From SFWF01 sp045537915 (GTDB lineage Bacteria; Bacillota; Clostridia; Oscillospirales; Acutalibacteraceae), in contig JAZSQK010000012.1 of NCBI GenBank assembly GCA_045537915.1, positions 1-64,000 on the forward strand: a DNA stretch of 64,000 bases. The letters are read 5' to 3'. Shown in pieces: positions 9,077 through 16,693 of the stretch; within the stretch, counting starts at the first letter, position 1; each line of letters starts with the position of its first letter. The notes beneath the pieces are model-generated. The model made no database searches, was not told the DNA's origin, and was given only the letters and a program-made list of their open reading frames with translations. Both the position numbers and the translations under genes were made by a program.

Positions 9077-9114
9077 CCCGAAAAAGAAACGCAGATTTCT
9101 TTTTCGGGTTTATT
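9077..9114 (+). terminator. Intrinsic terminator of the glycan operon
   Basis: A 12-13 bp stem (CCCGAAAAAGAAA with its complement) and 6-base loop are followed by a T-rich tract. It closes the operon that ends at 9048. Confidence 0.9.
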
Positions 9115-9146
9115 TTATCTTTAATGCAAGAACTGTTTTTAAATTC

Positions 9147-9175
9147 TTGTTTTTAGCAAAAAATTATGATACAAT
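9147..9175 (+). promoter_or_regulatory. Sigma-A-type promoter of the inositol-phosphatase-like gene
   Basis: TTGTTT (9147-9152), a 17-base spacer and TACAAT (9170-9175), with an extended -10 TG at 9167-9168. It lies about 40 bases ahead of the start codon at 9215. Confidence 0.75.
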
Positions 9176-9214
9176 GAATCTGTGTGTTGTACTCATAGAA
9201 TTCAAAGAGGTGAT

Positions 9215-9994
9215 ATGGTGCTTAAAGAGTATGAGGCTGTAATCGAACTGGTGAAAGAGGCATCTTCATTTGTATTTGATAAAGAGTTAAGAGATTCTGT
9301 TTCAATGAAGGGCTCTGCTGATTTTGTTACAGCGGTTGATTTGAAGATAAGCGACTATATAAAGAAAAAATTGCAAACCTTAACTCCGAAAATCGGTTTT
9401 ATGAGCGAGGAAGAGGATGCCGAGCTTACCTCAGAGCGCTGGATTTTAGATCCTATAGATGGTACTACCAATCTCGTTTACGATTATAATATGAGCTCTG
9501 TATCGTTAGCGCATTTCGACGGAAAGCAAATCGTTTTTGGAGTTATATACAATCCGTATAATAAGGATTTATTTGTTGCAAAGCTTGGAGAAGGGGCTTA
9601 TTTAAACGGGAAAAAGCTTGGAACAGCTCCTGACCGTGAAATAGAAAATTGCCTTATAGAGTTTGGCGCCGGTTCTACAAAAAAGCAATATACCGAAGAA
9701 AGCTTTGAAATTGCCAAAGAGGTTTTCAGTTCTTGTTTAGATTTAAGACGCATTTGCTCTTCGGCGTTGGCAATCGCATATGTTGCAGCAGGAAAACTTA
9801 ACGGATATTTTGAAAGAAGCATAAAGCCCTGGGATTATGCTGCAGCAACATTGCTGCTTAAGGAATGCGGCTGCGAAGCTTCCGATTGGGAGGGCAATGA
9901 GATACAGTATAATAACGCATCTAGCTTTGTATGTGGAACGCCAAAGGCTTATAACTTTTTAACCGGTGTTATAAAAAAGCACAAAACAAGGTAA
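9215..9994 (+). CDS. Inositol monophosphatase family protein
   Basis: 259-residue Mg-dependent sugar-phosphate phosphatase. The metal-binding residues of the family are visible: acidic SEEED (about residue 66), DPIDGTTN (about residue 81) and WDYAAATLLLKECG near residue 208. Family members hydrolyse inositol-1-phosphate, and many also act on 3'-phosphoadenosine phosphate or fructose-1,6-bisphosphate, so the substrate is open. ATG 9215 is preferred, next to AAAGAGGTGAT; GTG 9218 is equally spaced. It has its own promoter and is followed at 22 bases by a small membrane-protein gene, probably in one transcript. Confidence 0.85.
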   Translation: MVLKEYEAVIELVKEASSFVFDKELRDSVSMKGSADFVTAVDLKISDYIKKKLQTLTPKIGFMSEEEDAELTSERWILDPIDGTTNLVYDYNMSSVSLAHFDGKQIVFGVIYNPYNKDLFVAKLGEGAYLNGKKLGTAPDREIENCLIEFGAGSTKKQYTEESFEIAKEVFSSCLDLRRICSSALAIAYVAAGKLNGYFERSIKPWDYAAATLLLKECGCEASDWEGNEIQYNNASSFVCGTPKAYNFLTGVIKKHKTR

Positions 9995-10016
9995 AGGAAT
10001 ATCGAGGGGGAAGGAT

Positions 10017-10829
10017 ATGGCAAACAAACGAATCGATGAATTCGAGGATGATCAGATTTATAAAAATATATTTTTGACCTCATCAGGCATTATGATATTT
10101 TTGATCAGCATATATTTTGTGTTTTTAAGTTACGGGTTTGATGTTCTGGACTTCAGTTTCATAGAAAACAAAACCCTTTCTATAATTGTTTGCATTGTGC
10201 TTCAACTGATAGGCGCCGTCGGTCTGAATGCTGTGGTGTATGCCGCAGTTTACAAGCTTTTTGAAATCAAGTGGAAAAAAGAAAATAAACATATGTATTT
10301 AAAGGGTGAATGGCTGACCATTCACGACAAAGGTAATGTTCGTCTTGGCTTTGTGAAAATAGCGCAAAGCTTTAAAACCATAAAGGTTGAAGCCTTTAAT
10401 GTATCTCCAAAGGTGGAGGGCATAAAGCAAAAGGAAAAGTCCAACTGGGAATACAGCTGTGCCAGTCTGTACCCACAACAGCTGACAGGCATAAAAATGC
10501 TGGGTTGTTATATTTCTCAAAAGAATTGTCAGACCATTATGGGCGTTCATCAGATTGATTCGATTGAAATCAACGAAGAGGTTAGTGAATATCCGTATGC
10601 TATGTCAGGTCAGTTTTGCGATACTGTAAAAAATGACGGCGAAAAGCTGATAAATGTAGACGATAATGTAGGGAAGATATATTTCTACAAGGTTACGCCG
10701 CAACTTAAGGCCTATTTAAACAAAGGCACAAAGGATGATCAGCTCAAAAACATTTTAGAGGAAGAAAGCCTCAAGGACGAAATGTTTTTAAAGAAACTTA
10801 AGTCCATAGTATCCCAGTATGTTTGCTGA
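10017..10829 (+). CDS. Two-helix membrane protein of unknown function
   Basis: 270 residues, not recognised. Two hydrophobic segments near the N terminus (about residues 20-42 and 55-80) are followed by a long polar domain, presumably cytoplasmic, of mixed alpha/beta character with several aromatic and lysine-rich stretches. The start is ATG 10017 with a good purine-rich RBS (GAGGGGGAAGG). It probably shares the transcript of the inositol-phosphatase-like gene and is closed by the terminator at 10890. No catalytic motif, signal peptide or repeat was found. Confidence 0.7.
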   Translation: MANKRIDEFEDDQIYKNIFLTSSGIMIFLISIYFVFLSYGFDVLDFSFIENKTLSIIVCIVLQLIGAVGLNAVVYAAVYKLFEIKWKKENKHMYLKGEWLTIHDKGNVRLGFVKIAQSFKTIKVEAFNVSPKVEGIKQKEKSNWEYSCASLYPQQLTGIKMLGCYISQKNCQTIMGVHQIDSIEINEEVSEYPYAMSGQFCDTVKNDGEKLINVDDNVGKIYFYKVTPQLKAYLNKGTKDDQLKNILEEESLKDEMFLKKLKSIVSQYVC

Positions 10830-10889
10830 TCTGAAACAACAGATTATGTCGGCATTAAAACAGAATTTTGATTATCTTTATACATAGCA

Positions 10890-10920
10890 AAAAGCGAGGG
10901 GAACTTCCCCTCGCTTTTAT
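10890..10920 (+). terminator. Intrinsic terminator
   Basis: A perfect 12 bp stem (AAAAGCGAGGGG, 10890-10901, with 10107-type complement at 10907-10918) surrounds a 5-base loop, and the 3' arm ends in four T. It terminates the two-gene unit ending at 10829. Confidence 0.9.
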
Positions 10921-10924
10921 AGTT

Positions 10925-10950
10925 AACACACAGAACCGTCCCCTGTGTTC
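10925..10950. repeat. REP-like palindrome
   Basis: ACACAG and CTGTGT flank AACCGTCCC. From memory, this GGGACGGTT-containing palindrome recurs in many bacterial genomes, often with REP-associated transposases. None is seen in this window, so the assignment rests on the motif alone. Confidence 0.5.
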
Positions 10951-10965
10951 AGGCGGAACCTTGCG

Positions 10966-11074
10966 AATTAATAATGAATAGTGAATAATGAATAATTTCG
11001 GTGTGCCTTCGGCATGATATAAATAATGTCGGCAAAGCCGACACATTAATTATTCATTATTCATCATTCATTAA
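10966..11074. repeat. MITE-like inverted-repeat element
   Basis: About 110 bases. Long AT-rich arms made of AATGAATA-type units lie at 10966-10997 and again, inverted, at 11047-11074. Between them are two small hairpins, including TGTCGGC/GCCGACA at 11028-11044. There is no coding capacity. The whole can fold into one branched hairpin. It sits just upstream of the truncated spoVT copy. Confidence 0.7.
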
Positions 11075-11101
11075 ATCAAGAGAAAGAGGAGTTAATATAT
11101 T

Positions 11102-11275
11102 ATGAAAGCCACTGGAATAGTTCGTAGAATAGACGATTTGGGTCGTGTGGTGATTCCCAAAGAAATTCGCCGCACTATGCGGATTCGTGAAGGCGACCCC
11201 TTGCTGACAACATTGGCACCAATCGATAGGTTTTGTTTTGCGATACATAGTGTGGTAGAGAGGTATAATAAATAG
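11102..11275 (+). pseudogene. Truncated spoVT-like gene (AbrB domain only)
   Basis: A 57-codon frame starts at ATG 11102 with RBS AGAGGAG. Its first 34 residues are identical to the AbrB DNA-binding domain of intact SpoVT at 19392 (MKATGIVRRIDDLGRVVIPK and on to GDPL). The sequence then switches to an unrelated 23-residue tail and stops, so the GAF sensor half is missing. DNA identity to 19392 is partial, with many silent differences, so it is a diverged copy and not a fresh duplication. It could still make a DNA-binding peptide, but a relic is more likely. Confidence 0.75.
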
Positions 11276-11276
11276 C

Positions 11277-11305
11277 AAAACGGAGCAGAATTTCTGCTCC
11301 GTTTT
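11277..11305. terminator. Bidirectional terminator
   Basis: A 12 bp perfect stem (AAAACGGAGCAG and its complement) has a short AATTT-type loop, with A and T tracts at the two ends. It separates the spoVT fragment from the convergent gene ending at 11309. Confidence 0.88.
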
Positions 11306-11308
11306 ATG

Positions 11309-11794
11309 TTAGACTTCATTAAATTTTACACCGCACTTCCAGCAAACTTTTCTATTGTCAGGCTGTTCAAAATTACATTGTGGGCAAATAATCGTTCCGT
11401 TTTCGGTTGTTGAAAAGGTTGAAGTATCGGCCAATTCCTTTTTTTCTGTTTTTGGCGTATTGCTTGTTGTTTTAACAGTTAAGGGCGTAGTGTTGTTGGA
11501 AGTTTGTTTTTTCTCAACAGGCTCTTCATTTATCTTTTTTAGAATTTGTCTTGTGGCATATTCATTATCACATGTTTTTTCAACCAGCTCACCAAAAGCA
11601 TATAAAATCCACGAACCGATATAAGCAACGATAGGGCCACATACTAAAGTGATAAGTCCATATAAAATTAAATCTTCATCTGTGCAAAGCAAAACCAATC
11701 CAGTTATAATAGCACCAATAGCCTCAACTATAAATATCCATTTTGCCCAGTTTTTAATTTTACCACCTATGTTTTCGTATAAAGTATCAAGCAT
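11309..11794 (-). CDS. Membrane protein with C-terminal zinc ribbon
   Basis: 161 residues. Two transmembrane helices lie in the first half (about residues 17-38 and 44-68). A polar Thr/Lys-rich linker follows (about 90-135), then a C-terminal zinc ribbon with two CxxC knuckles, CPQC and CWKC (about residues 141-157). This is a common but uncharacterised clostridial layout; the ribbon may bind protein or nucleic acid at the membrane. The start is ATG at 11794. It stands alone between relic spoVT pieces and repeats, and no partner gene is apparent. Confidence 0.75.
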   Translation of the reverse strand: MLDTLYENIGGKIKNWAKWIFIVEAIGAIITGLVLLCTDEDLILYGLITLVCGPIVAYIGSWILYAFGELVEKTCDNEYATRQILKKINEEPVEKKQTSNNTTPLTVKTTSNTPKTEKKELADTSTFSTTENGTIICPQCNFEQPDNRKVCWKCGVKFNEV

Positions 11795-11863
11795 AAATTA
11801 AACCCCCAATATTTTTTCTTAATCATATCATATTTGTTTTCAAAAGTAAAGTTATGCAGTATA

Positions 11864-12007
11864 AATCCCCTCCAATTACAAATACTAACATCACGATTTG
11901 AAAATTTTGCGTAGGGGAGGGCCTCTGTGCCCTCCCGTAAGGTTTCATCTCGAATAGCGGGAGGGCGCAGAGACCCTCCCCTACGATGCATTTGTAAAAG
12001 GAGATTT
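11864..12007. repeat. Nested inverted-repeat (MITE-like) element
   Basis: Outer imperfect ends (AAATCCCCTCCAATTACAAAT at the left in plus orientation, ATTTGTAAAAGGAGATTT at the right) enclose GC-rich arms at 11911-11937 and 11958-11984. These arms match over about 27 bases with few differences. The AT-rich surroundings make the GC-rich core stand out. There is no coding capacity. The right end supplies the AAAGGAG that precedes the spoVT fragment at 12012. Confidence 0.75.
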
Positions 12008-12011
12008 ATAT

Positions 12012-12086
12012 ATGAAAGCAATAGGAATAGTTCGTAGAATCGAGGGATGTGTTATATTAGGACAAAAGTTGTCGAAACACGCATAA
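12012..12086 (+). pseudogene. Second spoVT 5'-end fragment
   Basis: A 24-codon remnant begins MKAIGIVRRIE, matching the first ten residues of SpoVT with one change, and then runs into unrelated sequence. The 17-base string GGAATAGTTCGTAGAAT is shared exactly with both other copies (11102 and 19392). No functional product is expected. Confidence 0.65.
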
Positions 12087-12499
12087 ACACTGGAGTTTTC
12101 GCGGTTTTTGATTGAACCCAATTTGCATAAAACATAAGATACATAGCAAAAGCGAGGTGTAGTCTACATATTATGATGCCGGATGAGCGATATGTTCATC
12201 CGGCTTTTTCATTTTTTAGAACTTGTATGTTTTGTCGCAAGAAATTTTTAGGATTTTTGGCAAAAATCTATAAATCAAAAATGTAATTCAAGTAAATTTA
12301 AGTGGAAGAAAGTGGATAATATGGTTTACTGTTGTTGTAAAATATTACTATTTATGCGTGCCGAAATATTTATTCAAAGGTGAATGTTATGAGAATATAA
12401 GTCAAAAATAATAACCTTTTTATCTTAAAAACATAAAATACTATATAACACCTAATATGTGATATGATAGTGTTAATCATGACTATATTCTGAATTGTG
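12087..12499. other. Noncoding AT-rich stretch
   Basis: No convincing gene is seen. It contains the hairpin listed at 12178. The rest is AT-rich sequence with scattered short TATAAT-like strings and leads to the promoter at 12500. Confidence 0.6.
12178..12209 (+). terminator. Intrinsic-terminator-like hairpin
   Basis: GCCGGATGA (12178-12186) pairs with TCATCCGGC (12196-12204), followed by five T. No intact gene precedes it, so it may belong to the decayed spoVT copy or an inserted fragment. Confidence 0.7.
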
Positions 12500-12528
12500 T
12501 TGACTTTTTAATATGTTTTTGCTATACT
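12500..12528 (+). promoter_or_regulatory. Sigma-A-type promoter of the three-gene accessory operon
   Basis: TTGACT (12500-12505), a 17-base spacer and TATACT (12523-12528). Transcription would start near 12535, about 40 bases ahead of the first gene. Confidence 0.8.
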
Positions 12529-12576
12529 GAGTATGGATTATTGTGCGGTATAGTGTAACATTAGGCAAAATGAGGA

Positions 12577-13152
12577 ATGTATAAGCAGATGAGTTTATCT
12601 AATAATAAAGGAGACAACAAAGTTGATTTATTGTTGATCAATTTGTTGAAAAATTTACATTATCGTGTCAGGGGAAGAACTCACACGCGACAAGATGGTT
12701 TTGCAATTTCGATAATTGTATCTGCTATAATTATCGGGTTCGCATCGTTTTTGTTTCTAGAAAAAAGTAATTTTCTTGTCTTTTTATTTCATATAATAGC
12801 TTTGATTAAGAAAATCATTACTTGTTACATCAATAACATTGCTTTAAAAGAAGAATATAACGTAACTGACCCATACGTTACATTCTTCAATAAAAACACT
12901 GGCAAAGAAGAAAGAATTAGGAGGAAATCCTCTTATTCAATTCAACTTTGGATTTTGATACCATCAATTATTATTACTGTGATGTGTGGTGTGTTCGCTG
13001 CGATTTTTGCTCATTTCGAGGCCAACAGTTCGTTTTTTATTACTATGTTTTATATAGTCATTGGTCTTAGTATTATTATTGATTTTATGATGGATCTATT
13101 GGACTCTTTTGTAATGCTTTATAGAGCGAGTGCTAGCTATGGCGATTATTGA
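12577..13152 (+). CDS. Accessory membrane protein of unknown function
   Basis: 191 residues, not recognised. Two paired hydrophobic regions (about residues 45-85 and 125-175) suggest four transmembrane helices around a polar loop (about 90-120) rich in charged residues. The start is ATG 12577 immediately behind TGAGGA, which is closer than ideal; ATG 12589 is an alternative. It is the first gene of a three-gene unit behind a strong promoter, in DNA clearly more AT-rich than the housekeeping genes, which suggests horizontal origin. The size resembles small membrane effectors of defence systems, but no family signature was seen, so that is speculation. Confidence 0.7.
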   Translation: MYKQMSLSNNKGDNKVDLLLINLLKNLHYRVRGRTHTRQDGFAISIIVSAIIIGFASFLFLEKSNFLVFLFHIIALIKKIITCYINNIALKEEYNVTDPYVTFFNKNTGKEERIRRKSSYSIQLWILIPSIIITVMCGVFAAIFAHFEANSSFFITMFYIVIGLSIIIDFMMDLLDSFVMLYRASASYGDY

Positions 13153-13172
13153 TTTATAAAGAGGTTGGAGAA

Positions 13173-13412
13173 ATGTTTAATAATATTGAATTAATAATTT
13201 TTTTGTTTTTTATAGTTATTTCTATTGTATTGTTTTTGGTTTCGTCTTATTTATATTATTTTAAAAAGAAATCAACTTATCCATTTTTGGTTGAGCGAGC
13301 CGTTTTTATGAAAATGACAAATAATGGCGATGATTTGTGCGATTGTAGTGAAACAGAGTTTGTATGTTGTGATTATAGCAAAGGTATTGATATTTTCATA
13401 AAGAAGGATTAG
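13173..13412 (+). CDS. Small single-helix membrane protein
   Basis: 79 residues, not recognised. An N-terminal hydrophobic helix (about residues 4-30) is followed by a lysine-rich patch and a short polar tail with several cysteines (CDCSETEFVCCDY). ATG 13173 is chosen because GGTTGGAGA lies just upstream; an in-frame TTG at 13149 has no RBS. It is the second gene of the accessory operon, separated from the third by 3 bases, and so is likely translated with it. Confidence 0.6.
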   Translation: MFNNIELIIFLFFIVISIVLFLVSSYLYYFKKKSTYPFLVERAVFMKMTNNGDDLCDCSETEFVCCDYSKGIDIFIKKD

Positions 13413-13415
13413 AAC

Positions 13416-13976
13416 ATGACAAAATTTTTAGATGCGATTTGGAAAACTTTAGAAATTGAAGTTAATAAGTTTAGAAGCCATGATGAAAACATATATTTAG
13501 ATGAAACTTTAAAAAAAGATTTTTTTAAAGTGCTTGAGGAAAATTACAAGAATATAAAGAAAAAATATATGAAAGATTGTGTTGACAACTTGGATCGACA
13601 CAAAGTTGCGGCTATTGTCATTATTTCTATCTTGCAAATTGATTTAATCAAATATAATAAAGATATACCACAAGGCGAAATGTTTATTGGTAAAGAGGTT
13701 ATTGCCACTCAAATAGCATTGTCAATTATGTGTAATTTCCTTAATGATAGAATAGCAGCTGTAGGAATAAATCATAAGATTTCATCATACTATATGCCAC
13801 AGCCGATGTCTTGTGAAACCCCCTATTTTTTAGTATTTGTTCGAAATCTAGTTTATGCAAAGGAAGACTTTGTTTTAAATCCTTTGGACATATCAGAAAA
13901 ATTGTTCTTATTAGAGACAATAACTTTGATTAAAGAAAATATCGACCCAGATATTTTGTCGGAAAGCAAATATTAA
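13416..13976 (+). CDS. Accessory cytosolic protein of unknown function
   Basis: 186 residues, mostly helical, with no membrane segment or signal. A notable central stretch is NLDRHKVAAIVIISIL (about residues 58-73), a helix with Asp, Arg, His and Lys together that looks like a conserved active or binding site. The family is not recognised. It is the last gene of the operon starting at 12577 and is closed by the hairpin at 13988. It converges on the ATPase-nuclease gene (14068-16080), and the close packing suggests that the four genes form one accessory module. Confidence 0.65.
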   Translation: MTKFLDAIWKTLEIEVNKFRSHDENIYLDETLKKDFFKVLEENYKNIKKKYMKDCVDNLDRHKVAAIVIISILQIDLIKYNKDIPQGEMFIGKEVIATQIALSIMCNFLNDRIAAVGINHKISSYYMPQPMSCETPYFLVFVRNLVYAKEDFVLNPLDISEKLFLLETITLIKENIDPDILSESKY

Positions 13977-13987
13977 TTTAAAGCGAT

Positions 13988-14030
13988 AAAAATAGGATTG
14001 TTAGGTTATGACCATACAATCCTATTTTTT
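13988..14030 (+). terminator. Intrinsic terminator of the accessory operon
   Basis: A 14 bp stem (AAAAATAGGATTGT and its complement), a loop of about 14 bases, then a T tract extending past 14030. Confidence 0.85.
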
Positions 14031-14048
14031 ATATTTTTTTAATTTGTT

Positions 14049-14090
14049 AAGAGATAAGGATAGGGAATTAATTCCCTATCCTTATCTCTT
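14049..14090. repeat. 42-base perfect palindrome over the end of the ATPase gene
   Basis: Two 21-base arms meet between 14069 and 14070 with no loop or mismatch. The last codons and stop (14068-14070) of the minus-strand gene lie inside it. It may act as a terminator (neither side has a strong T tract) or as a protein-binding site. Confidence 0.85.
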
Positions 14091-16080
14091 TTGGCATTGT
14101 TGCCGTATTATTCTTTTGTTGTTCAATTACTTCATCAGCTGTTTTGTAATTCTGTTGAAGTTTATCCCTGTCCAACGAAAGTTTATTCAGCAAGAAATCA
14201 TATCTAATTTTGAATTCGGCAAAAACTTCGCTCCATGTTTTAACATAAATCTTATAATTATTAACTTTAAAGACTAAAGATCTTTCACCATGGACTTTGT
14301 TTGTATCGATTTCATTTTTTATGTAATTATCAGAGGAGAAACCATTACCTACAAGATAAAATTGCCATGTCATGTTTGGGGCGTTAAATTCGTCAACGCT
14401 CATTATGATATTCATATATTTTTTGATTTGGCTTAATTGCTTTTCCCCAAGATTAATCTGAGGATGCTTTAGTTCTATTACGATGTTGTTGATAGTATCA
14501 CTAATAACATCCTGTCTTACAGCAAAAATATCCATTTGCTTCAATTTGTCTGGATGTTCGATACTTTTATCTTGATACTCTTGATGAAGAATATACAAAT
14601 ATCTACGTAGCGCCTCTTCAAAGTTCGGCTCTGCGGCAGTCACAAGATTGTATTGTTCGCCAAAAATCCAGTAGTGATTTTCAATCATCTTTTGAATGTG
14701 CACAACTTCATTGGCTTTTAATTCATTATTAAAAACCAGCTGTTTTAAATCCTCAATGGCTCTATACCGGTCATTTAACAATTTTATTGTTTTGGTTATA
14801 TTGGATAATCTTGCGTAATTAAGAATTTCTGCGAGTTCTTTTCGATCATTTGAATCCATATCTAAAATTTCTTCTAATATTTTAAATAACGAATTCACTT
14901 CGCCGCTCTCCATAATTAAATCTAAGAGGCGTATAAATGTTTTTCGTTGCTCTTTGTTCATGCTTGAAGAAAAAATCTTCGGTTGAGCGATATATAAGCA
15001 AGAAACGACATCTTCAACTTGGCTTTTTCTGAAATTCTGCAAGGGATCTTTTTCGTCAAAATTAGGAAAAGCTGAAGATATTTCTAAACTATCGATTACT
15101 TCAGAAACATGACTTTTTAAAAAAGGTCTACGCTTGTCAAAGAGCATCTGATTAACATCGTGCATTAGAGCTTGGAAGTTATCGCTCTTTTTAGTGTGCA
15201 AAACATTCCGTTCAATATCAATTTGTTCGTTTTCACTGTTGCTGTTAAAATCAAAATGATCGAACAAAGGACTTTTTATATAAACACTATGATAGAAGGA
15301 GTCCCCTTTATTATTATAGGTGGTGTTTTCTTTTTGCTTTTCGGTTGCACTACTATCTATATAATAATATTTTGAATACTCAGCCAGTTTCGATGTCCAG
15401 CAAATAAATTTCACTTGGTAAGAAGGTTTTATTCCGTCCTCGGCGACGTTAATGGAGTCTTTTTCCAATATGAGATGTGAATAATCTAACTCTTCACCAT
15501 TAACGATGATTTTAAAATTCTTCTCTTCGTTTAATTCTAAGAACCAGCAAAACTCCTTGCAAAGTTGTTCTTTGATAGAGGAGTTGGATAGTTCATCGCT
15601 GTCCACATTTATAAATTCTACAGTGGTTCCTGTGCTTTTATCTACCGTAACAGGTGAATTAGGACTATACCGATTTAACTCTTCTGCACCGATTGTGATA
15701 TTATATTCATAATTTTTGCCATCCCGGCAATACACAGTTGTCCAGGAAGCTAGTGAGGCAAAGGTGAAAAAGGTCAATCTACCAACGCCGTTTTTACCGT
15801 GAATATCTGATACTTTGATATTTGGATCATAAATCTTTTCGGATTGGAAAAAAGGCCTGAATTTATCATCTAATAAATCCCTATCGATACCATACCCATT
15901 ATCCATAACCCTAATAGAAGATATTGCACCAAAATCGTTTTCGCTAGTTTCAACATACACTTCGGTCGCTTTTGCATCAAAGCCATTCCATATGTATTCG
16001 CATATTGATTTGAGTGGTGTATATCTTTTTAAGGAATTCTTTATTCCTTTAGAAGTTATTTGTACATTATTTTCACTCAC
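14068..16080 (-). CDS. GHKL-type ATPase fused to a PD-(D/E)XK-like nuclease domain
   Basis: 670 residues. The N terminus has all Bergerat-fold motifs of HSP90/MutL/MORC ATPases: EYIWNGFDA (Glu28, Asn32, Asp35), DNGYGID (about residue 56) and GKNGVGRLTF (about 97). The C terminus has DIFAVRQD (about 515) and IVIELKHP (about 532-539), followed by a helix KQLSQIKKYMN. This is the Asp...Glu-x-Lys pattern of PD-(D/E)XK restriction-type nucleases. The middle is helical and may dimerise. The GTG start at 16080 is chosen because GGGAG lies upstream and the promoter at 16114-16142 would begin transcription below an in-frame ATG at 16131. ATPase-REase fusions of the MORC/MutL kind occur in bacterial conflict loci, so a defence role is inferred and unproven. 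Confidence 0.8.
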   Translation of the reverse strand: MSENNVQITSKGIKNSLKRYTPLKSICEYIWNGFDAKATEVYVETSENDFGAISSIRVMDNGYGIDRDLLDDKFRPFFQSEKIYDPNIKVSDIHGKNGVGRLTFFTFASLASWTTVYCRDGKNYEYNITIGAEELNRYSPNSPVTVDKSTGTTVEFINVDSDELSNSSIKEQLCKEFCWFLELNEEKNFKIIVNGEELDYSHLILEKDSINVAEDGIKPSYQVKFICWTSKLAEYSKYYYIDSSATEKQKENTTYNNKGDSFYHSVYIKSPLFDHFDFNSNSENEQIDIERNVLHTKKSDNFQALMHDVNQMLFDKRRPFLKSHVSEVIDSLEISSAFPNFDEKDPLQNFRKSQVEDVVSCLYIAQPKIFSSSMNKEQRKTFIRLLDLIMESGEVNSLFKILEEILDMDSNDRKELAEILNYARLSNITKTIKLLNDRYRAIEDLKQLVFNNELKANEVVHIQKMIENHYWIFGEQYNLVTAAEPNFEEALRRYLYILHQEYQDKSIEHPDKLKQMDIFAVRQDVISDTINNIVIELKHPQINLGEKQLSQIKKYMNIIMSVDEFNAPNMTWQFYLVGNGFSSDNYIKNEIDTNKVHGERSLVFKVNNYKIYVKTWSEVFAEFKIRYDFLLNKLSLDRDKLQQNYKTADEVIEQQKNNTATMPKEIRIGN

Positions 16081-16113
16081 GAGTATCGGCTCCCTATACA
16101 GAATTATATTAAT

Positions 16114-16142
16114 ATTATACTTTATTTTCAAAATATAATCAA
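16114..16142 (-). promoter_or_regulatory. Sigma-A-type promoter of the ATPase-nuclease gene
   Basis: Minus strand: TTGATT (16142-16137), a 17-base spacer and TATAAT (16119-16114). Transcription would start near 16107, about 27 bases before the GTG. Confidence 0.8.
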
Positions 16143-16278
16143 CATCAATAAAAGATTTTATAAAAGCTCATTAGTAACAATGATTAATTATTAATGCGTT
16201 TTATTATCCGCATGTAGCATATATGAATAGATAATTAAGAGAAAAAGCGGCGCAGAAATGAGGCGCTTCACTTTTTAC

Positions 16279-16328
16279 TTGACATATATCGGTCATCTAT
16301 ATATAATATATGTAGATGACCGATATAT
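16279..16328 (+). promoter_or_regulatory. PadR promoter with perfect operator palindrome
   Basis: TTGACA (16279-16284), a 17-base spacer and TATAAT (16302-16307). A perfect 16-base inverted repeat (ATATATCGGTCATCTA at 16284-16299, its complement at 16313-16328) flanks the -10 box. A bound PadR dimer would block polymerase, which predicts autorepression. Confidence 0.88.
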
Positions 16329-16345
16329 GTTTAGGAGGTACATTT

Positions 16346-16693
16346 ATGTCAATTGATAAAACTTTAATTGCGGGTAGCACAACTGTTTTAATTCTTAAAT
16401 TACTTGAAGAAAAAGATATGTATGGCTATGAGATGATTTCTAATTTGGCAAAAAAATCAGATCATACATTTGATTTGAAAGCAGGGACGCTTTATCCTCT
16501 TTTACACAATCTTGAAAAAGATGGCATAGTGGAGTCTTATGAGGAAACCTCTAATTGCGATCGCACAAGAAAATATTATCATTTAACCGAAGAAGGTAAA
16601 CGTGTATTAAATATAAAACAAGAGGAATGGAAAGAATATTCAACCGCTATGAACAGAGTTTTAAACGGAGGATTATGTCTTGCAACAAGATAA
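16346..16693 (+). CDS. PadR family transcriptional regulator
   Basis: 115-residue winged-helix repressor. The N-terminal half carries the PadR signature, with LILKLLEEKDMYGYEM (about residues 14-29) and AGTLYPLLHNLEKDGIVES (about 46-64). The wing follows with TRKYYHLTEEGKRVL. ATG 16346 is used because TAGGAGGT sits 6-8 bases upstream; an in-frame ATG at 16316 would lie in the operator. It is the first gene of an operon with an FtsW-like protein and a VanZ-like protein, whose expression it most likely controls, in the manner of other PadR-DUF1700 pairs that respond to envelope stress or antimicrobials. Confidence 0.92.
   Translation: MSIDKTLIAGSTTVLILKLLEEKDMYGYEMISNLAKKSDHTFDLKAGTLYPLLHNLEKDGIVESYEETSNCDRTRKYYHLTEEGKRVLNIKQEEWKEYSTAMNRVLNGGLCLATR

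Noticed and set aside
11102..11275. Functional second SpoVT
   Set aside because: It stops after 57 codons without the sensor domain and with an unrelated tail, so it is scored as a pseudogene.
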